Shown here piece after piece: positions 1 to 11,899 of a stretch of 64,000 bases of DNA. The position numbers were made by a program, and so were the translations under genes. A model generated the notes under the pieces. It was not told the DNA's origin and made no database searches. It saw only the letters and a list, made by a program, of their open reading frames with translations. Numbering within the stretch: the first letter of the stretch is position 1; every line of letters begins with the position of its first letter. This stretch comes from Tigriopus japonicus (lineage: Eukaryota > Arthropoda > Copepoda > Harpacticoida > Harpacticidae): contig JAAGOF010000319.1 of assembly GCA_010645155.1 (NCBI GenBank), forward strand, positions 201,203-265,202. Reading direction: 5' to 3'.

Positions 1-1710
1 TACCCAGCTTCACCTAATGAAGTAGTACCCAATCTGGCCAACAGGAAAGAAGGAAAACAAGAGTTTCGACCAACCTAACTCAAGAGAGAGTGGCAAACAA
101 CAAATCTCACACCTAACTGATAAGAGATGAGACAGGATAACATACAAGGAAGAACTCAAATATGGAAGAAGAAAAATAATTTATAAAAACGACAAAAGAA
201 TGATTAAGATGGCTATTGAATATAAATTAATATGCAACTATTAATAAACATGTATATATGAAAAGGGCATTAAAAGAAAAAAAAAACTTAGGTACTAAAA
301 GGAAACCTGAAAAAAAAACAGGAAAAGAAAACATAGAACTACAGAAAAAATATATAAACAAACTGAAAAAAGGATAATACGAAATAAGTACGACAAAAAA
401 TGTTAAAAAGAAAAATAGTAAAAGAAAGAAGGGAAAGGCTAATAGATATAAAAATGGCTTACCTTGGATCCACACGACCACGACACAACGCAACACAGCA
501 CTTAGTCTAAACCGGCCAAATTATCACGAGCAACGCAAAAACACGTCTGCTCACGACAATAGACGGGAGAAGACTGAAGACTGAAGACTGAAGACTATTT
601 GTCTTTGGCAAGTTCATTTGTTTGTTAGTAGATTTGTTTGGGTTTTTAAAATATTTGTTTGTTTGGGGAGAATTTGTATCATTTCCAAATAAAAGCAGTG
701 CTGCCGTCATGATTTGTAATAATTTGTCAAGGGAGTGTCTGACGATCATTTTCGCCACAATAATTAATTCTGTTGAAAAGACTGATTAGTCTAAGAAGAA
801 TATTCCATACAATTGTAACACTAAATTTTGACCCTCGAAAGTTTTTAAGACCTTACCCTGCTAGTGACTTTTTCCACTCGTAAGGTGAGTCCCTTTTGGC
901 AGCCCTGTTTTTCTGGGAGACCAAAACATTGGACATCTGTCGACTTCTTTTTCCAATTTGTTTGTTTTGTATTAGTTTGGTACGCTGTTGTTTGTTTGTC
1001 TTTGTTATATTTGTTTGTTTCCCACCACACTTAACCCTCAGAATACCCTTGTCAAGGAACAGCAAACAAGATTGCATTTAAGAATGCTTTCTATTAGAAT
1101 ACCTCTAAAATTTAGCCATCGAGATACAATATGCATTCATAACGTGTCCAGATATTTGTTGTTGCTGAGGGACAGTTTTTTATATCTAGCTTTGACTGTA
1201 ATTTTCCTATTCTTTCGGTACCAATCACTAGACCAGAACACCCTCTGGAGGCTCATCAGACCACAATTGAATTAGATAGATGCGCTACATCTGGCCAATT
1301 GCGTCTCAAACATGATCAAGACAGTATAAAAGAAATAATGAAAATATCTGTCATCAACTAGGAAATAGAATTAGGAATAGTACGGCAGGCTTCATTCTTT
1401 AAACCTGTCAACAAAAAAGACAAAAAATAGTGATTATAATGATAAGCTTTTGGATCCGTGAAAAGTCAGCGATTTATTCACAAACTATTGCGACAACTTG
1501 CCCCAACCAGAGCACTAAAATTACAAGAGTACGCACGTGAGATTAATTTGTGACACTTAGGATCAGTGTCTCCAGAGGATTTACAAAGAATAAGGTGGCA
1601 AATGAAGCAGTCTGGTGGAATTTCATTTAAATTGCATTTTCAACAAAATTATTACATTTGAAAGAACATACAATGTCCAGTATTTTTTCAAATGATTGTA
1701 TTTGTTCTAA
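1..1710. other. No gene seen; biased AT-rich sequence
   Basis: Purine-rich first 470 bases and TTTG-rich 600-1030. Open frames here are low-complexity and carry no recognisable domain. Confidence 0.5.
569..596. repeat. Short tandem repeat (GAAGACT)x4
   Basis: Four perfect 7-base units in an otherwise gene-free, TTTG-rich region. Confidence 0.85.
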
Positions 1711-1976
1711 CTTTTTTATTTTTTTATTTATTTATTTTTTTGGATTATTGGTGCTAGGGTTGGAGGGTTGAGCCTCGCCCGGCCAGTGAAGCCAGCCATT
1801 ACATCGTCCAAAGTTTTTCCGATTGGCAATCTCATGTCCGGTATCAGAATGGTTCTCCGTCTGTGGGTGTGAATTAGCGTCTTAAAGTTCCTTGAGAAAA
1901 GTTGGGGAGGAGAATCAAACCTGGGTACTCTCTTATTATAGGAAACTGCACTAACCACGATGCCACGTCGCCTCCC
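1711..1976 (-). mobile_element. tRNA-derived SINE with A-rich tail
   Basis: On minus: head GGGAGGCGACGTGGCATCG, TGGTTAGTGCAG, and B-box-like GGTTTGATTCTCC. A body of about 150 bases follows, then a tail of AAAAAAATAAATAAATAAAA type (1711-1740). This is a different family from the other SINEs here. Confidence 0.7.
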
Positions 1977-3550
1977 TTTAACAAGCTTCTTTTTCTTCCT
2001 GAACTCTAAGGAGGCACTGATTGTTAGTGGAACTGGTCAATATCGTGGGTGTTCTCTTTTAATTATAGTGCTCTATTTCAATAAAAGGCATTTTCTTGCT
2101 TGTACAAGTTATATAACCTTGGTAGGAACATTTGTCTTGTTGGACAACGGCTCGATATCAATTTCGCAGAATTTCTGAAGTTGTTTAGGACCTCGTTTGA
2201 AGTTTGCTCATTTGAAAATATGTTATATCCCAGTACCTGTTTCTCAAGACCAGCCAATTGAGCCCTTCAATTTGGTTTTGTGATACAACTATCGCATTTG
2301 TCTCAGTCAAGCAGTCTCATATTACAACTTTCTCAAGGACGGTTTTCAAGAACGTTTTGAAAAGGTTTTAAATAAAAAAGTCAGACAAATAACACTCCAG
2401 AAAGTAACAAAGAAGCGAAAAGGAAGATACTTTCATTTGTATGTACTATATTGTACACTATATTGTATTGTTTTACATATATTAGTCATATTTTTATATG
2501 GCACATTTGCGCTTTCATTGCAAATGATATCTTAGTTATGTTGTAATGTTTTGTTTGTTTCTTTGAGCCCTGGAAAGTTCAGGTATTCTTATAACCAGAA
2601 GCCTTCATTTTGACAAGAACATTATTGAATACCTTTTAAAGCCTGTTAAAAGACAGAGTCTTGTACTTAGTAATTACTTTATTGCGTGGTTGCTTCATTG
2701 AATATGATGAAAATTCATCCGAAAAGTCTCTTCCAGAAACAAAAGTCAACGTTTCTTAAGCATACACACGAACGTCACTTCTCTATCTAGATCTCTACTT
2801 ATCTGTTATGGTTTTCATCGAGAATTCGGCCTAAAAGAACTTTTGGCTCAACGCAGATTGACATTTTCTCCAAAAAGGGAAATACTTTTAAGACAAAGGT
2901 TTCTCAGGTCTTTCACCAAATCACAAATATTATGTTATTGGTCCATATTTCACATTGCCTGAATCCATTTTACTTCAGTGGCATTTGACGCAAAAACCGA
3001 TCATAAAGGAAAAGAACGAGATTGGGATGTTCCTCGAAATTTCCATTGGATATTCCGTGTTTGACTGAGCATTTGCATGATAAATTACTGTCAGTTCAGT
3101 TCCACAGAGAATTCTTAATAGTTCCAGAAGCTGTTGCAGACTTTATTCCAAATGATGGCATTAAAATTCTAGCAACGCTCAACGAACGGAGATTGATGAT
3201 AGTAACAAACAAAGACGTGACTAGCATATGACAAAAGCGACATGACTTCTTAAAACTAATTTTCAACTCATCACACATTAATATCGTTACTGAGCAACAA
3301 AAGACTCAAAATATGAGAGATATCAACTTCATGATGGAAGCTCCAATTTTGGCATCAAGTTTAAGTTGATGGCAGCTCTGAAATTAGAAGACTTTGCCAC
3401 TGTTTTGCGTCCATCTAGTGGCAATTCTAATAACCTTTGGTTAAACTTCTTAATTAATCAATTAACTTGAAATGAAGCCATGTTTACCTTGTTGAACATA
3501 AAAAAGTAGCTCACAACACCGCTGCAATTATATTCCGGCCAAGCATATCT
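1977..3550. other. No feature recognised
   Basis: AT-rich non-repetitive sequence. The frame at 3022-3231 lacks an ATG start and resembles no known domain. Confidence 0.5.
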
Positions 3551-3558
3551 GTCATTAC

Positions 3559-3983
3559 AAAGGACGGGCAAAAAGTGCAAATCAAAAAGAAGCTTTTGGT
3601 TACCAAAAGTTGCACAAAAATCAGCCCGAAATCGTAAAATAAAGAGCAGAAAAAGGTCAAAAGCGCAAATAAAATTTAAAATTTTTGCAAAAAACTGAAA
3701 TTTCCAAAACAAAAAGCTTTAGATACTTTCTTGTCATCTACGTGTTATTTTTCAATCTTGAGGAGGAAAATTTAGATATTGAAGTAGTTGTAATCAATAC
3801 AATGCTACGTGGGAGGCGTAAAATCAGATTTAGTTTTCAAATTTGAAAAAAATATTCCAAAAGTAAACAGTTTCAAAAAGGAAATAGCAAACTCTCAACA
3901 ATTTGTTCATTTAAGGCCGAATTCGTAAAAAAATCGGGCAAATATGTTACCAAAAATCTTTTTACACTTTTTGCCCGTCCCTA
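3559..3983. mobile_element. hAT-like MITE, family GGACGGGCAAAAAGTG
   Basis: Terminal inverted repeats (GGACGGGCAAAAAGTG near the left end, CACTTTTTGCCCGTCCCTA at the right) with identical 8-bp target duplications GTCATTAC at 3551-3558 and 3984-3991. Same family as 33534-34021, in opposite orientation. No transposase ORF. Confidence 0.85.
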
Positions 3984-4051
3984 GTCATTACTATTGCTTA
4001 GTTCTTTTCTCTTCCACTTTGTTGGGTAGTTTTGAAGCTTCACGTGTTAAC

Positions 4052-4346
4052 TAGTGATGGAAACAATCCAATCACCAATCATTTTCAAGATAGGTTGCCT
4101 AACTAGGTCTGCCAATTAGATTCCCGAGTCCATCATCTTCTGCTGAACGCTTTGAGGAAAAATACTTTCCTCTGGAGCTTAACTCAAGTGGCACCCCTGC
4201 TTTGTTCGACTTTGGATCAGGGTCGCTATGCAAAGCGAAATGCTTCATGATTTGGCAAAATAGTGTACTTTACAAGAGGTGGTGGCAATCCTAAAGCTAG
4301 CAACCTCATGTGAGAGAGATTGAAAGATTGGATTTTTCCATCAGTA
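4052..4346. mobile_element. hAT-like MITE, family TAGTGATGGAAA
   Basis: Left end TAGTGATGGAAACAATCC and right end GGATTTTTCCATCAGTA form an imperfect inverted repeat. Flanks GTGTTAAC (4044-4051) and GTGTTAGC (4347-4354) are an 8-bp target duplication with one change. 295 bp, non-coding. Confidence 0.75.
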
Positions 4347-4354
4347 GTGTTAGC

Positions 4355-5949
4355 CGATGTCGCCAGCGTCAAGTTGACGTTTTTTGTCCATGAGCATCTT
4401 TACCCCACGAGGAAAAGACAGAAGTAATGCCTTTTTCAGGTCCAATTTTTTATACGTCCTAATTGCTGAAAAGATGGGCTACGTTGCATTTTTTTTAACC
4501 CCGAACCCCCAAGAGCCTTGTAATTATTTAGTTACAACGAAAAGATCATAATTTTCTAGGGTAGCCTCTTTCCATGGTTTCGTCCCTTTTGTGCCGACTA
4601 AACGCTGAATAATCGTCCTTTTTAGCGAACATGCGTCTAAAATTCAGTGACACCCGATGACGAGGATACTTTTAGTACAGTGGCATAATTCAAATTGTTT
4701 GCAAAAAATGTTAAAGCTAAAGTAATGCAAAACCTTGAGAACATGAAATATCTTGGAAGTTGAGTGCAAATATTCTTTAAAGGGCAATTATTTTTCCTTG
4801 AAGAGGTTAGAGAATAAATGAGAAAGATATTGAGGTAGCCAGGAGATGCCAGCACGTTCTAAATTGGACTGATTTTTATTTGTTTATTGAGTCCAAATCA
4901 CGCACGGCTGAACGTCATGTTATATGCCAAATTGAAATCAGAGAGGTTAAATTGTTGCCTGAAGTGGTGGGAATGAGGTTGGATTAACCGCCAACCTGAC
5001 TTTTTGAAAAGCCAGGGGCAAAAATCTCCACCAAATTGCCAACACTTAAAGCTTTCTTTCGATTATTAGTTTAGTTTTGTGCAAAATATCCAATAAATAG
5101 ACACATAAATCTCTTCTGTTTTTAGTATCCACCTTGAATTTTTACCTTTTTTCTGTTACTTTTGCTTTGTAAGTTACAAAATAATGGTAACAAAGGAATT
5201 AGGGTGATGAACAAATTTAGGTAGAAATACTTGTAGCCAAAAAGCAAGGGATGGGTCATATCTCAAGCATTGGTGATCAAAAGCTTGAATTTAGCTACAT
5301 GTAGGAAAAACCCTGTTGTGGCTTTGTTTCAGGTTGTAAATCAACAAAAATGTGAATGAAGTTCGGGAATCGTCAACAATCCTTATCAAGTTTGTTGGAA
5401 TGCGAGTCTATGCTCTGACACATCCCTAGAAATTTGATTCCAAGAGTCCCGAACTAAATTCGTTTGACCACAAATATCAACACTAGTGAGATCAGTTTCC
5501 CAAAATTGCAAAGTCGTTTGTAACGAAGAGGAAAATTAAAGCTGATGTCTTCTTCCTATTTTATTTAAGGGACCTTTTTCATGGAATTTTTTTCATTATT
5601 GCCCTTTGCGTTCATGTTGACGTCCTTGTTAAGGAGGTAATTGCTAATTCTGGTACCCGCATTAGACCAAAGAGCCGAAATAGGGTTCGCAAGGCATTTG
5701 TCAGTCAAAACTAATTTGCAAATTGGCACTTGTCATGCGGGTTCACTCAATTTTCTCTCCCACACATCTCAATAAAAGATTCTAAAAAGAGTATCATTCC
5801 GAAAAAAAGTGTGGGCTATGCAAATCGGATTTTGAGATTGCACAGGCATAAATGCGAGGTTTAAAATATCGCTAAATCCTTGAATCCGCTCAAAAGGTAA
5901 ATTTCAATCAAGTACTAATACGTTTTTGAGCTTTGCAGTAAGTCAAGAA
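4355..5949. other. No feature recognised
   Basis: AT-rich sequence with no ORF, RNA gene or inverted repeat that I can support. Confidence 0.5.
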
Positions 5950-6882
5950 CCATTACATTTCTCTGGACTGGGAGGCCAACGGGAGGAATCATAATATCCA
6001 GTAGGAACATTTTGAATACGTTCTTCTGAAAATGAGACCTTGTCTATGTTGACAAAAATACGTGTTTCAATTTTCATCTCAATTGAACGTCGGAGTCAAA
6101 AGTTATGTTCACTCAAAGTTCAGTGTAAATCCTACCGAGAATCAATGAACTAGTCTGTTTGTTTGTTTGTTGAGGAGTCAGAACGCAGCTTCGCAGCTGC
6201 GATCTGATAGAGGCTGTCCGCCATATGGGGATATTGCCGCTCCACTTGGACAAGCTAACAAGCAAGCATTAATTTTTACCTCGCCCTCGGGAATGACCCC
6301 AGGTTCGCCCATTTAAGCCGTCAAGGGCCGTGACTTCTGCATGTAACTTAATACCACAGGTCACTAGGACTCGGCAAGCCCGGGATCGAACCGGGGCTTG
6401 CCTAGTATTTGGCATTGAAAGACAGTTCAATGCTAAATTTTGACTCCGAAGAGTTGAGTTTGGAAAGTTGTGTGTTGCATTTGAAAGACGGTTCAAATGC
6501 TAAATTTTGACTCCGAAGAGTTGAGTTTTGAGGGTGGCAGTCAGCCGGGATCGAACCCCAGCCATCTGCACGACAAACCGACGCAGTACGCACTACGCCA
6601 TGCCTCACCCCTTCAATGAACTAGTCTGTTTGTGGTAATTGATTTACCACAAAAGGGCAAGTTTATTTATTATATGCTCTCTTCAGTACATAAACTTGAG
6701 ATGGCATAAATTTTCACTCCGGCATTCGATTGCGCTGAAATTTGAAATTCGTAGTTTACTAAATACAGGCCAGGTCTCGTTTGTAAAAGAATTCAAATTA
6801 TCGCAATTGAATCAATCCTACAGAAAATCATAATTCTCATCGTTAGCCTCCCGCTCCAGAAATTCAGTGCTCCTTGAGTAAG
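5950..6882. mobile_element. Palindromic (foldback) element, copy 1, with SINE inside
   Basis: Arms beginning TTTCTCTGGACTGGGAGGC at the left and ending GCCTCCCGCTCCAGAAA at the right are reverse complements over some 180 bases. The centre carries GGTAATTGATTTACCACAAA. The SINE 6162-6612 splits the left-centre region. Family members: 26089-26532 and 41017-41475. Confidence 0.8.
6162..6612 (-). mobile_element. Composite tRNA-derived SINE with 20-bp target duplication
   Basis: On minus this reads: tRNA-like head (GGGGTTCGATCCCGGCTG B box near 6541-6560); two copies of a block with CAACTCTTCGGAGTCAAAAT; a second tRNA-like B box (CCGGTTCGATCCCGGGC, about 6378-6395); a body; CAGATCGCAGCTGCGAAGC; and a (CAAA)n tail. 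It is flanked by identical 20-bp duplications (6142-6161 and 6613-6632), a hallmark of LINE-mediated insertion. It sits inside the palindromic element 5950-6882. Confidence 0.85.
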
Positions 6883-6885
6883 TAA

Positions 6886-7165
6886 TCGGGCTGCGCCACA
6901 ATCGTTGTAAAAGTGTTTATGGTCAACCAGTCTCACCAAAAATTCGAACGCAAAAGTGCTTGTTTTGAACACAAATGATTTCAAGTGTTGAAGACGTTTT
7001 TGCATTTGACTCATAATTTGAGCTAATATGGTCGACATGGAACGACAACTGGCATGGAAAAAGGTAGAGAAATCCTATTTTGAGAAGCCTATTTTGAGTT
7101 GAAGAGTAGTCAATACCTCTAAAAGTGGAAACAGTAAAGGCTGATGGCGTCCTAGTGTCGATTTA
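6886..7165 (+). repeat. Dispersed repeat, copy 1
   Basis: GGGCTGCGCCACAATCGTTG at the left and GATGGCGTCCTAGTG at the right bracket about 270 bases that align with 9797-10073. No terminal inverted repeats. Confidence 0.65.
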
Positions 7166-8206
7166 AGGCACATTCAACCTTTCTAAAGCCTATACAGAAT
7201 ATATAGGCGTTACACCTCTATTCATTGATATAGCAGTGTTAGATTAAGAACTTAAAAAGGTCTTGAAAATATAAAATTCCTGTGGTAGAAAACATCTTTA
7301 CCCATATTTCTCTTTTTTTGCATTCGTCAGAAAGTTTGTTTTGAAGGGCTCTTTGCTCCTTTTTATACTTCGAAAGAGCATCAAGTTGAATGAAGGCCCT
7401 CGTCAACTGGAGTGAAGCGTTATTCAATTGAGACGGAGGCGCAAAATTTTGGATTCGCCATCCTCGGAATGAAAGATAGGAAATTGGCAAAGTAAGGGAA
7501 TCCCTTGCATCCGGCTTTCCAATTTCAAGAAGAATGTCAGTAATTCAACACTCCTTGGCGAAGTGTAAAAATAACATACCTTTTCTGTGTTGCTACAAAT
7601 TCGAGTAGTCATTGAAAAAATAGTGACACAGGAACGAAATCGTTGGATTATGTTTAGTGTTAGCCCCAACCCAAGGGAAAATTGATTTCTTTTTTAATCT
7701 TAGCAAAAAAATGTTCTGAAAGTAGGATAAGGGGCAGAACATTCTTGTCGACTAACCAATCAGACCTGGTTGTTTTAAAATACTTCCAAGAAGAGAAGAC
7801 GTAAATGCAAAATGAAATACAGGGTTGTCCGAAGGTTGCTCTACGCGTCAAATAATTCAGCAAAGAATATAACAAATATTTGCCGAAATGTTCAAAACAT
7901 TTCAACAATTATTTGTCAAATCGTTTGATGAATTATTTGACGTGTAGATCAGCCTTAACTTGGAACCAATGTCAAACAAATAATTGCAATAAACACTAGA
8001 GCGAAGAACCGAAAGAACTCTTAGCCGAAACCCAAAATTGTGTCCAAAGTTTTGGACACTCTCCAAATCATTCTAAAATGGACTTTGCAAAAACCCAAAT
8101 CACAAACAAGGTGGGCACTTTTGAGATCGAGAGAGTTCTCACAGGTGTCCAAAAGTGCAACAAATGTAAAAGAAAGGTGTCCAAAGCAGACGAAAGCATT
8201 TGAAGT
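7166..8206. other. No feature recognised
   Basis: Several overlapping minus-strand frames of 80-odd codons without domains. A short inverted match involving CAAATAATTCAG and TGAATTATTTG (about 7850-7940) is the only structure seen. Confidence 0.4.
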
Positions 8207-8214
8207 GTATACAC

Positions 8215-8532
8215 TAGTGATGGGCCGAAAGCGCTTTCGGCCGAAATTTCGGTTTCGGTTTCGGTTATGCCTACCGAAACCGAAAGCAGACAAGCACTAT
8301 GTAAAATGGAGTTTGACAAAAAAATAAAAAAATGGTCCAAAAACCTCTGAAATTTAAGTTTTCCGATTTTTCAAAATTTGTGACTACTCAACATCGAACA
8401 CATGAGCATTCTAATTTTTAAGGCAGATTTTGCATTTGAACAATTTTGTAAACAGCTGCTTTCGGTTTCGGTTAAGCCCTCTTTCGGCCGAAACTTTCGG
8501 TTTCGGTTATGAGCCCTTTCTGTCCATCACTA
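8215..8532. mobile_element. hAT-like MITE, family TAGTGATGGGCCGAAAG
   Basis: 318 bp with TAGTGATGGGCCGAAAG at the left and CTTTCTGTCCATCACTA at the right. Perfect 8-bp target duplication GTATACAC (8207-8214, 8533-8540). Internal repeats of CGGTTTCGGTT. ORFs in this region are the repeat translated. Confidence 0.87.
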
Positions 8533-8540
8533 GTATACAC

Positions 8541-9796
8541 ATTTTAATATAAAACAATGAACCATTACATATTTAAACAAAATAGTTATTTTATTTAACA
8601 GCAGTTACTATGCAAGATAAATGTCACCTCGATTATTTCAATTCTCAGTCAACCACGCTGAAAATCAACAATAACCCTAAAAAAGAAACGCAAGGGTACC
8701 TGCAAGCACAACTTTGCCCAAAAAAACCATATAGAGTACGTTCAAGTGTTCAGTACACTTCATAAACATCATCTTTAAGTGCACAAGCCTTACGACTTGC
8801 CTTTTTCATCATTGCATCTCTTCGCGAAGGAAAGTTTCCTTTGAAGTTTGCACTTGCAATCTCATGCAATAAATTGCTTGGCCCTCCCGTTGACTTTTCT
8901 CTTCGAAACAAGGGCTTAATATAGGATCTTTCCCGATGGGATATCTGTGTGTTCCCTTGGGCAACAAACCTCGACTAATGACATGAAAGAAGCTACTCAA
9001 AATTGGTCCGGATCTTTTCACAGCTGCTGTTCAAAAGTTAGAAAAGTACAAGCTCCAGGGAATAGAGGAATGGAAGGGATCCATTCATTTGGTTGTTTTG
9101 TGGAACATGTATAGTGAAAAAAATTGGTATAAAGTACGAGTAGCTTTGAATTTGTGTAGCTCAAAGATAATCACGTTTCTATTAAGAATTAAGTTCTGGA
9201 GCAAGAAATTTACAACACTGAAGGACGGATAGAAAGATTTTTTTATTTCTAGCTTTTTTGGTGGCAAAAAAAGTTTGACCAATCTGAAATGCATCTGTTA
9301 AGACTTACTGTATATGAATGGGTTTCATTTTTCTCTGCCTTTTTCAACACTCTTGAGCTATTTCACTGTCTTATTGCTACTACAAACACTTATTCAATTA
9401 CGTCGATGATTTTAGCTCTTTGAAGAGATAAACAAAAACTGTATTTGCTGGTCCCTTTTTGACCATTGAACGCAGACTTACAGTATTCATAAAACAAATT
9501 CTTCGGTTGGTTTGATACGAATTTCTTTGGGGTCTTTGCCATTGGACCTGTTATTTCGTCTTACCAAAAGTTTACACGATTTGTCAACCTTAAAGACTTC
9601 TATAAAACTTGGTCAGGGGCAAAATTTGCACTCGAATCGTCTCTTTCATTTGATGGTAGTCTTTTTCAATTAGATGTCTTTAAAATCGGAGTCATGCGAA
9701 AACGGATACTTTATAACTTAAATTGCAACACATCTGATGCTATAACTTCAACAATAGACATGTGAAGTACGGGCACGATTTTTGAACATTGAAGGC
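8541..9796. other. No feature recognised
   Basis: AT-rich, no supported gene or repeat boundary. Confidence 0.5.
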
Positions 9797-10073
9797 TGAT
9801 CAGGCTGCGCCACAATCGTTGCAAAAACTACCACGATCAAAGCTCTTCCAGTCTCTCCAAAACTTTGAATGCAAAAGTACTATTTACTAACAGAAATTCT
9901 TCCAAAGTTTTGGTTTCTACGTTTTGCATTCACCTCTCAATTTGTGTTAGCATGGTCGGGAAACTGACACGAAAAAACGCAGAGCATTGCATTATCTTGA
10001 ATTGTGCTGAAGATTAGTTTCCACCTCAAAAACTAGAAACACTAAAACCAGATGGCGTCCTAGTGGAACCCAA
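9797..10073 (+). repeat. Dispersed repeat, copy 2
   Basis: Same order of blocks as 6886-7165 (GGCTGCGCCACAATCGTTG, then TTAGCATGGTCG, then GATGGCGTCCTAGTG), clearly diverged. Confidence 0.65.
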
Positions 10074-11760
10074 CACCCTTTCATAGTGAAAATAACTTGG
10101 TAGAAGAGCGGTAACTAGAAGGTTTGAAACGACATCTGGGATAGTGTGTAATTCATATTACATTCCCATGTACTTTCTCACAATCAGATGTACTGCAGTC
10201 TCTCAAGTGTCATTGCATTGACTGACAACTTCAGAGGAATTCAACAATTTGTGTGGAATCTGGCATTTCACTACTTCAATTTGCAGACATGTGTGACAAT
10301 CTATCAGACTTTTCAGTTTTAGTCAAAAATCACTCTTCTCCTGCTTAGCGATAGTTTGATTTTTAAGTTTGCGTTTCAAATTTCTTCTACATGTAGAGGT
10401 AAATGAGCGAATAAAAATGCATCAATGTCATCGAATACCTGAGAGCTCATCTCAATATGGGTATATCTCTGGAGACAAATTCGATGGAGTCCAATTTCCA
10501 AATTTACTAGCCCCTTTATGAGACAATCTTAGCCTCAAGGCAGAACAATGAGAATCTGGACGGCAACGCTAAGGTTGAGAATTATTCATGATCTTACTTT
10601 GGGTAAATTTTGTATTCTACTTTTTTCAGTTCAATTAGAGATCACAATAAAAGCTAAACCATCCTCTCAAATCTCAAAAAAATAAATCCTAGATAATTTG
10701 TTTTTAATGGACAACAAACCAAAGAAGAGAAACTCAGTATTTTTCTAGTATTTTTCCCCTTCATTATGTTGATGCTCATATTATTATCCATGGTGTCCAC
10801 TCTGCCATCAAATTTAGTTTTAAAGAAGGCTTTTGAAGTCATGGCCACAACTGTGAAGTCCAACTCTTTCAATATTGAAGGTGGTATGAGAAAACATTAC
10901 TTTTGACAAAATTATTCAAATGAGCTGAAAATTGAAAACCACATTGTTTGCAGCACAAAACTCACTTGTAATGTAAATAAACAATATCAGGTTAAAATCA
11001 ATATGGGATGTAAGAATATTGTCCAACTGCGACCAGTTTATTCTAAAATCTAGAGCTACTCGAATGTCAAAAGATGTTCATTTCAGTCAGCAGCAAAAAT
11101 ATTCTTATGTCAAAAATTATTTAGCGTGCTTGTCCATCTTCCAGCAGTCCTTGGCCGAAGATAGAGTTATTAAGAAACGCCCACAGAAGAGCTCTAAAAG
11201 GACATTAAGAAGCCTCTCGTAAATGGTCTTTAAAAAGGCGACCAGTAAGCAGAAGCATGGGCCATAAATTGCGAAAGGCCTGTGAAAAAGTCAAAAGGAA
11301 CTGAGCAAGAAGATGCAAGACTAGTTAGACCATATGAAAGTGGGTCTGAGGCAAAATTATGCATTAGTTAGAGAAGGACAAATTCTCAAGAACATATATT
11401 TTTGGGAAGCAAAAAATCAAATTTTTTTGCTTCATAATAGTTTCACTGTGGTATTATGTGTGTGACAAAAGAATTTTTTGTCACGGGAAGGGAATAATGT
11501 CCAAATGATAAATAAATTTACGAACCGAACGAACCGAATCTGCAACTATCTAGGTGTTAACTTGTCTCTTGAGGAGAGCGACATTTTTTCAAACCCAGCA
11601 GATCTTAGAAAAATAGTTTCTTCCAAAAAGATCGCAATCATTATTGTCAAGTTCCTCTTTGTAAGAGATATTTTATCTCGTGAGGAGGAGTTTCTCAAGA
11701 GTTGACAAAATTGGAAAGTGTTCTTTTTCCTTCTTTCTAGGGAGGTGAACTCCACTTAAG
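10074..11760. other. 5' flank of the GPCR gene
   Basis: No upstream exon, TATA box or repeat is supported. A minus frame at 10654-10872 is hydrophilic at its start (DFTVVAMTSKAFFKTKFDG) but has no recognised family. Confidence 0.4.
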
Positions 11761-11899
11761 ATGTTCGATAATATGACCTCCGAGGTCTCGGGTCCACCCA
11801 ATTCCACGTATCCTTACATGGATCAGAAGTGGATTGAAGGAGTCCGATTTTCCGTTGAAGGAGTAACTCAATTGATCGTGGGCCTCGTTGGACTTGTTG
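11761..11899 (+). CDS. GPCR exon 1 (N-terminus and start of TM1)
   Basis: Residues 1-46. It encodes a short extracellular N-terminus with two N-glycosylation sequons and the first half of TM1 (QLIVGLVGLV). It ends in phase 1 at a GTAAGT donor. The split glycine is completed by exon 2 to give the canonical LVGN of TM1. Confidence 0.82.

Noticed and set aside
227..496. 89-codon Phe/Leu-rich minus ORF
   Set aside because: Produced by a purine-rich plus strand; no domain or start context.
3022..3231. 69-codon plus ORF considered as a retroelement remnant
   Set aside because: No ATG start, no recognisable reverse transcriptase, integrase or other motif.
8021..8340. Overlapping ORFs on both strands
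   Set aside because: They overlap a hAT-like MITE with CGGTTTCGGTT repeats; repetitive composition opens several frames.
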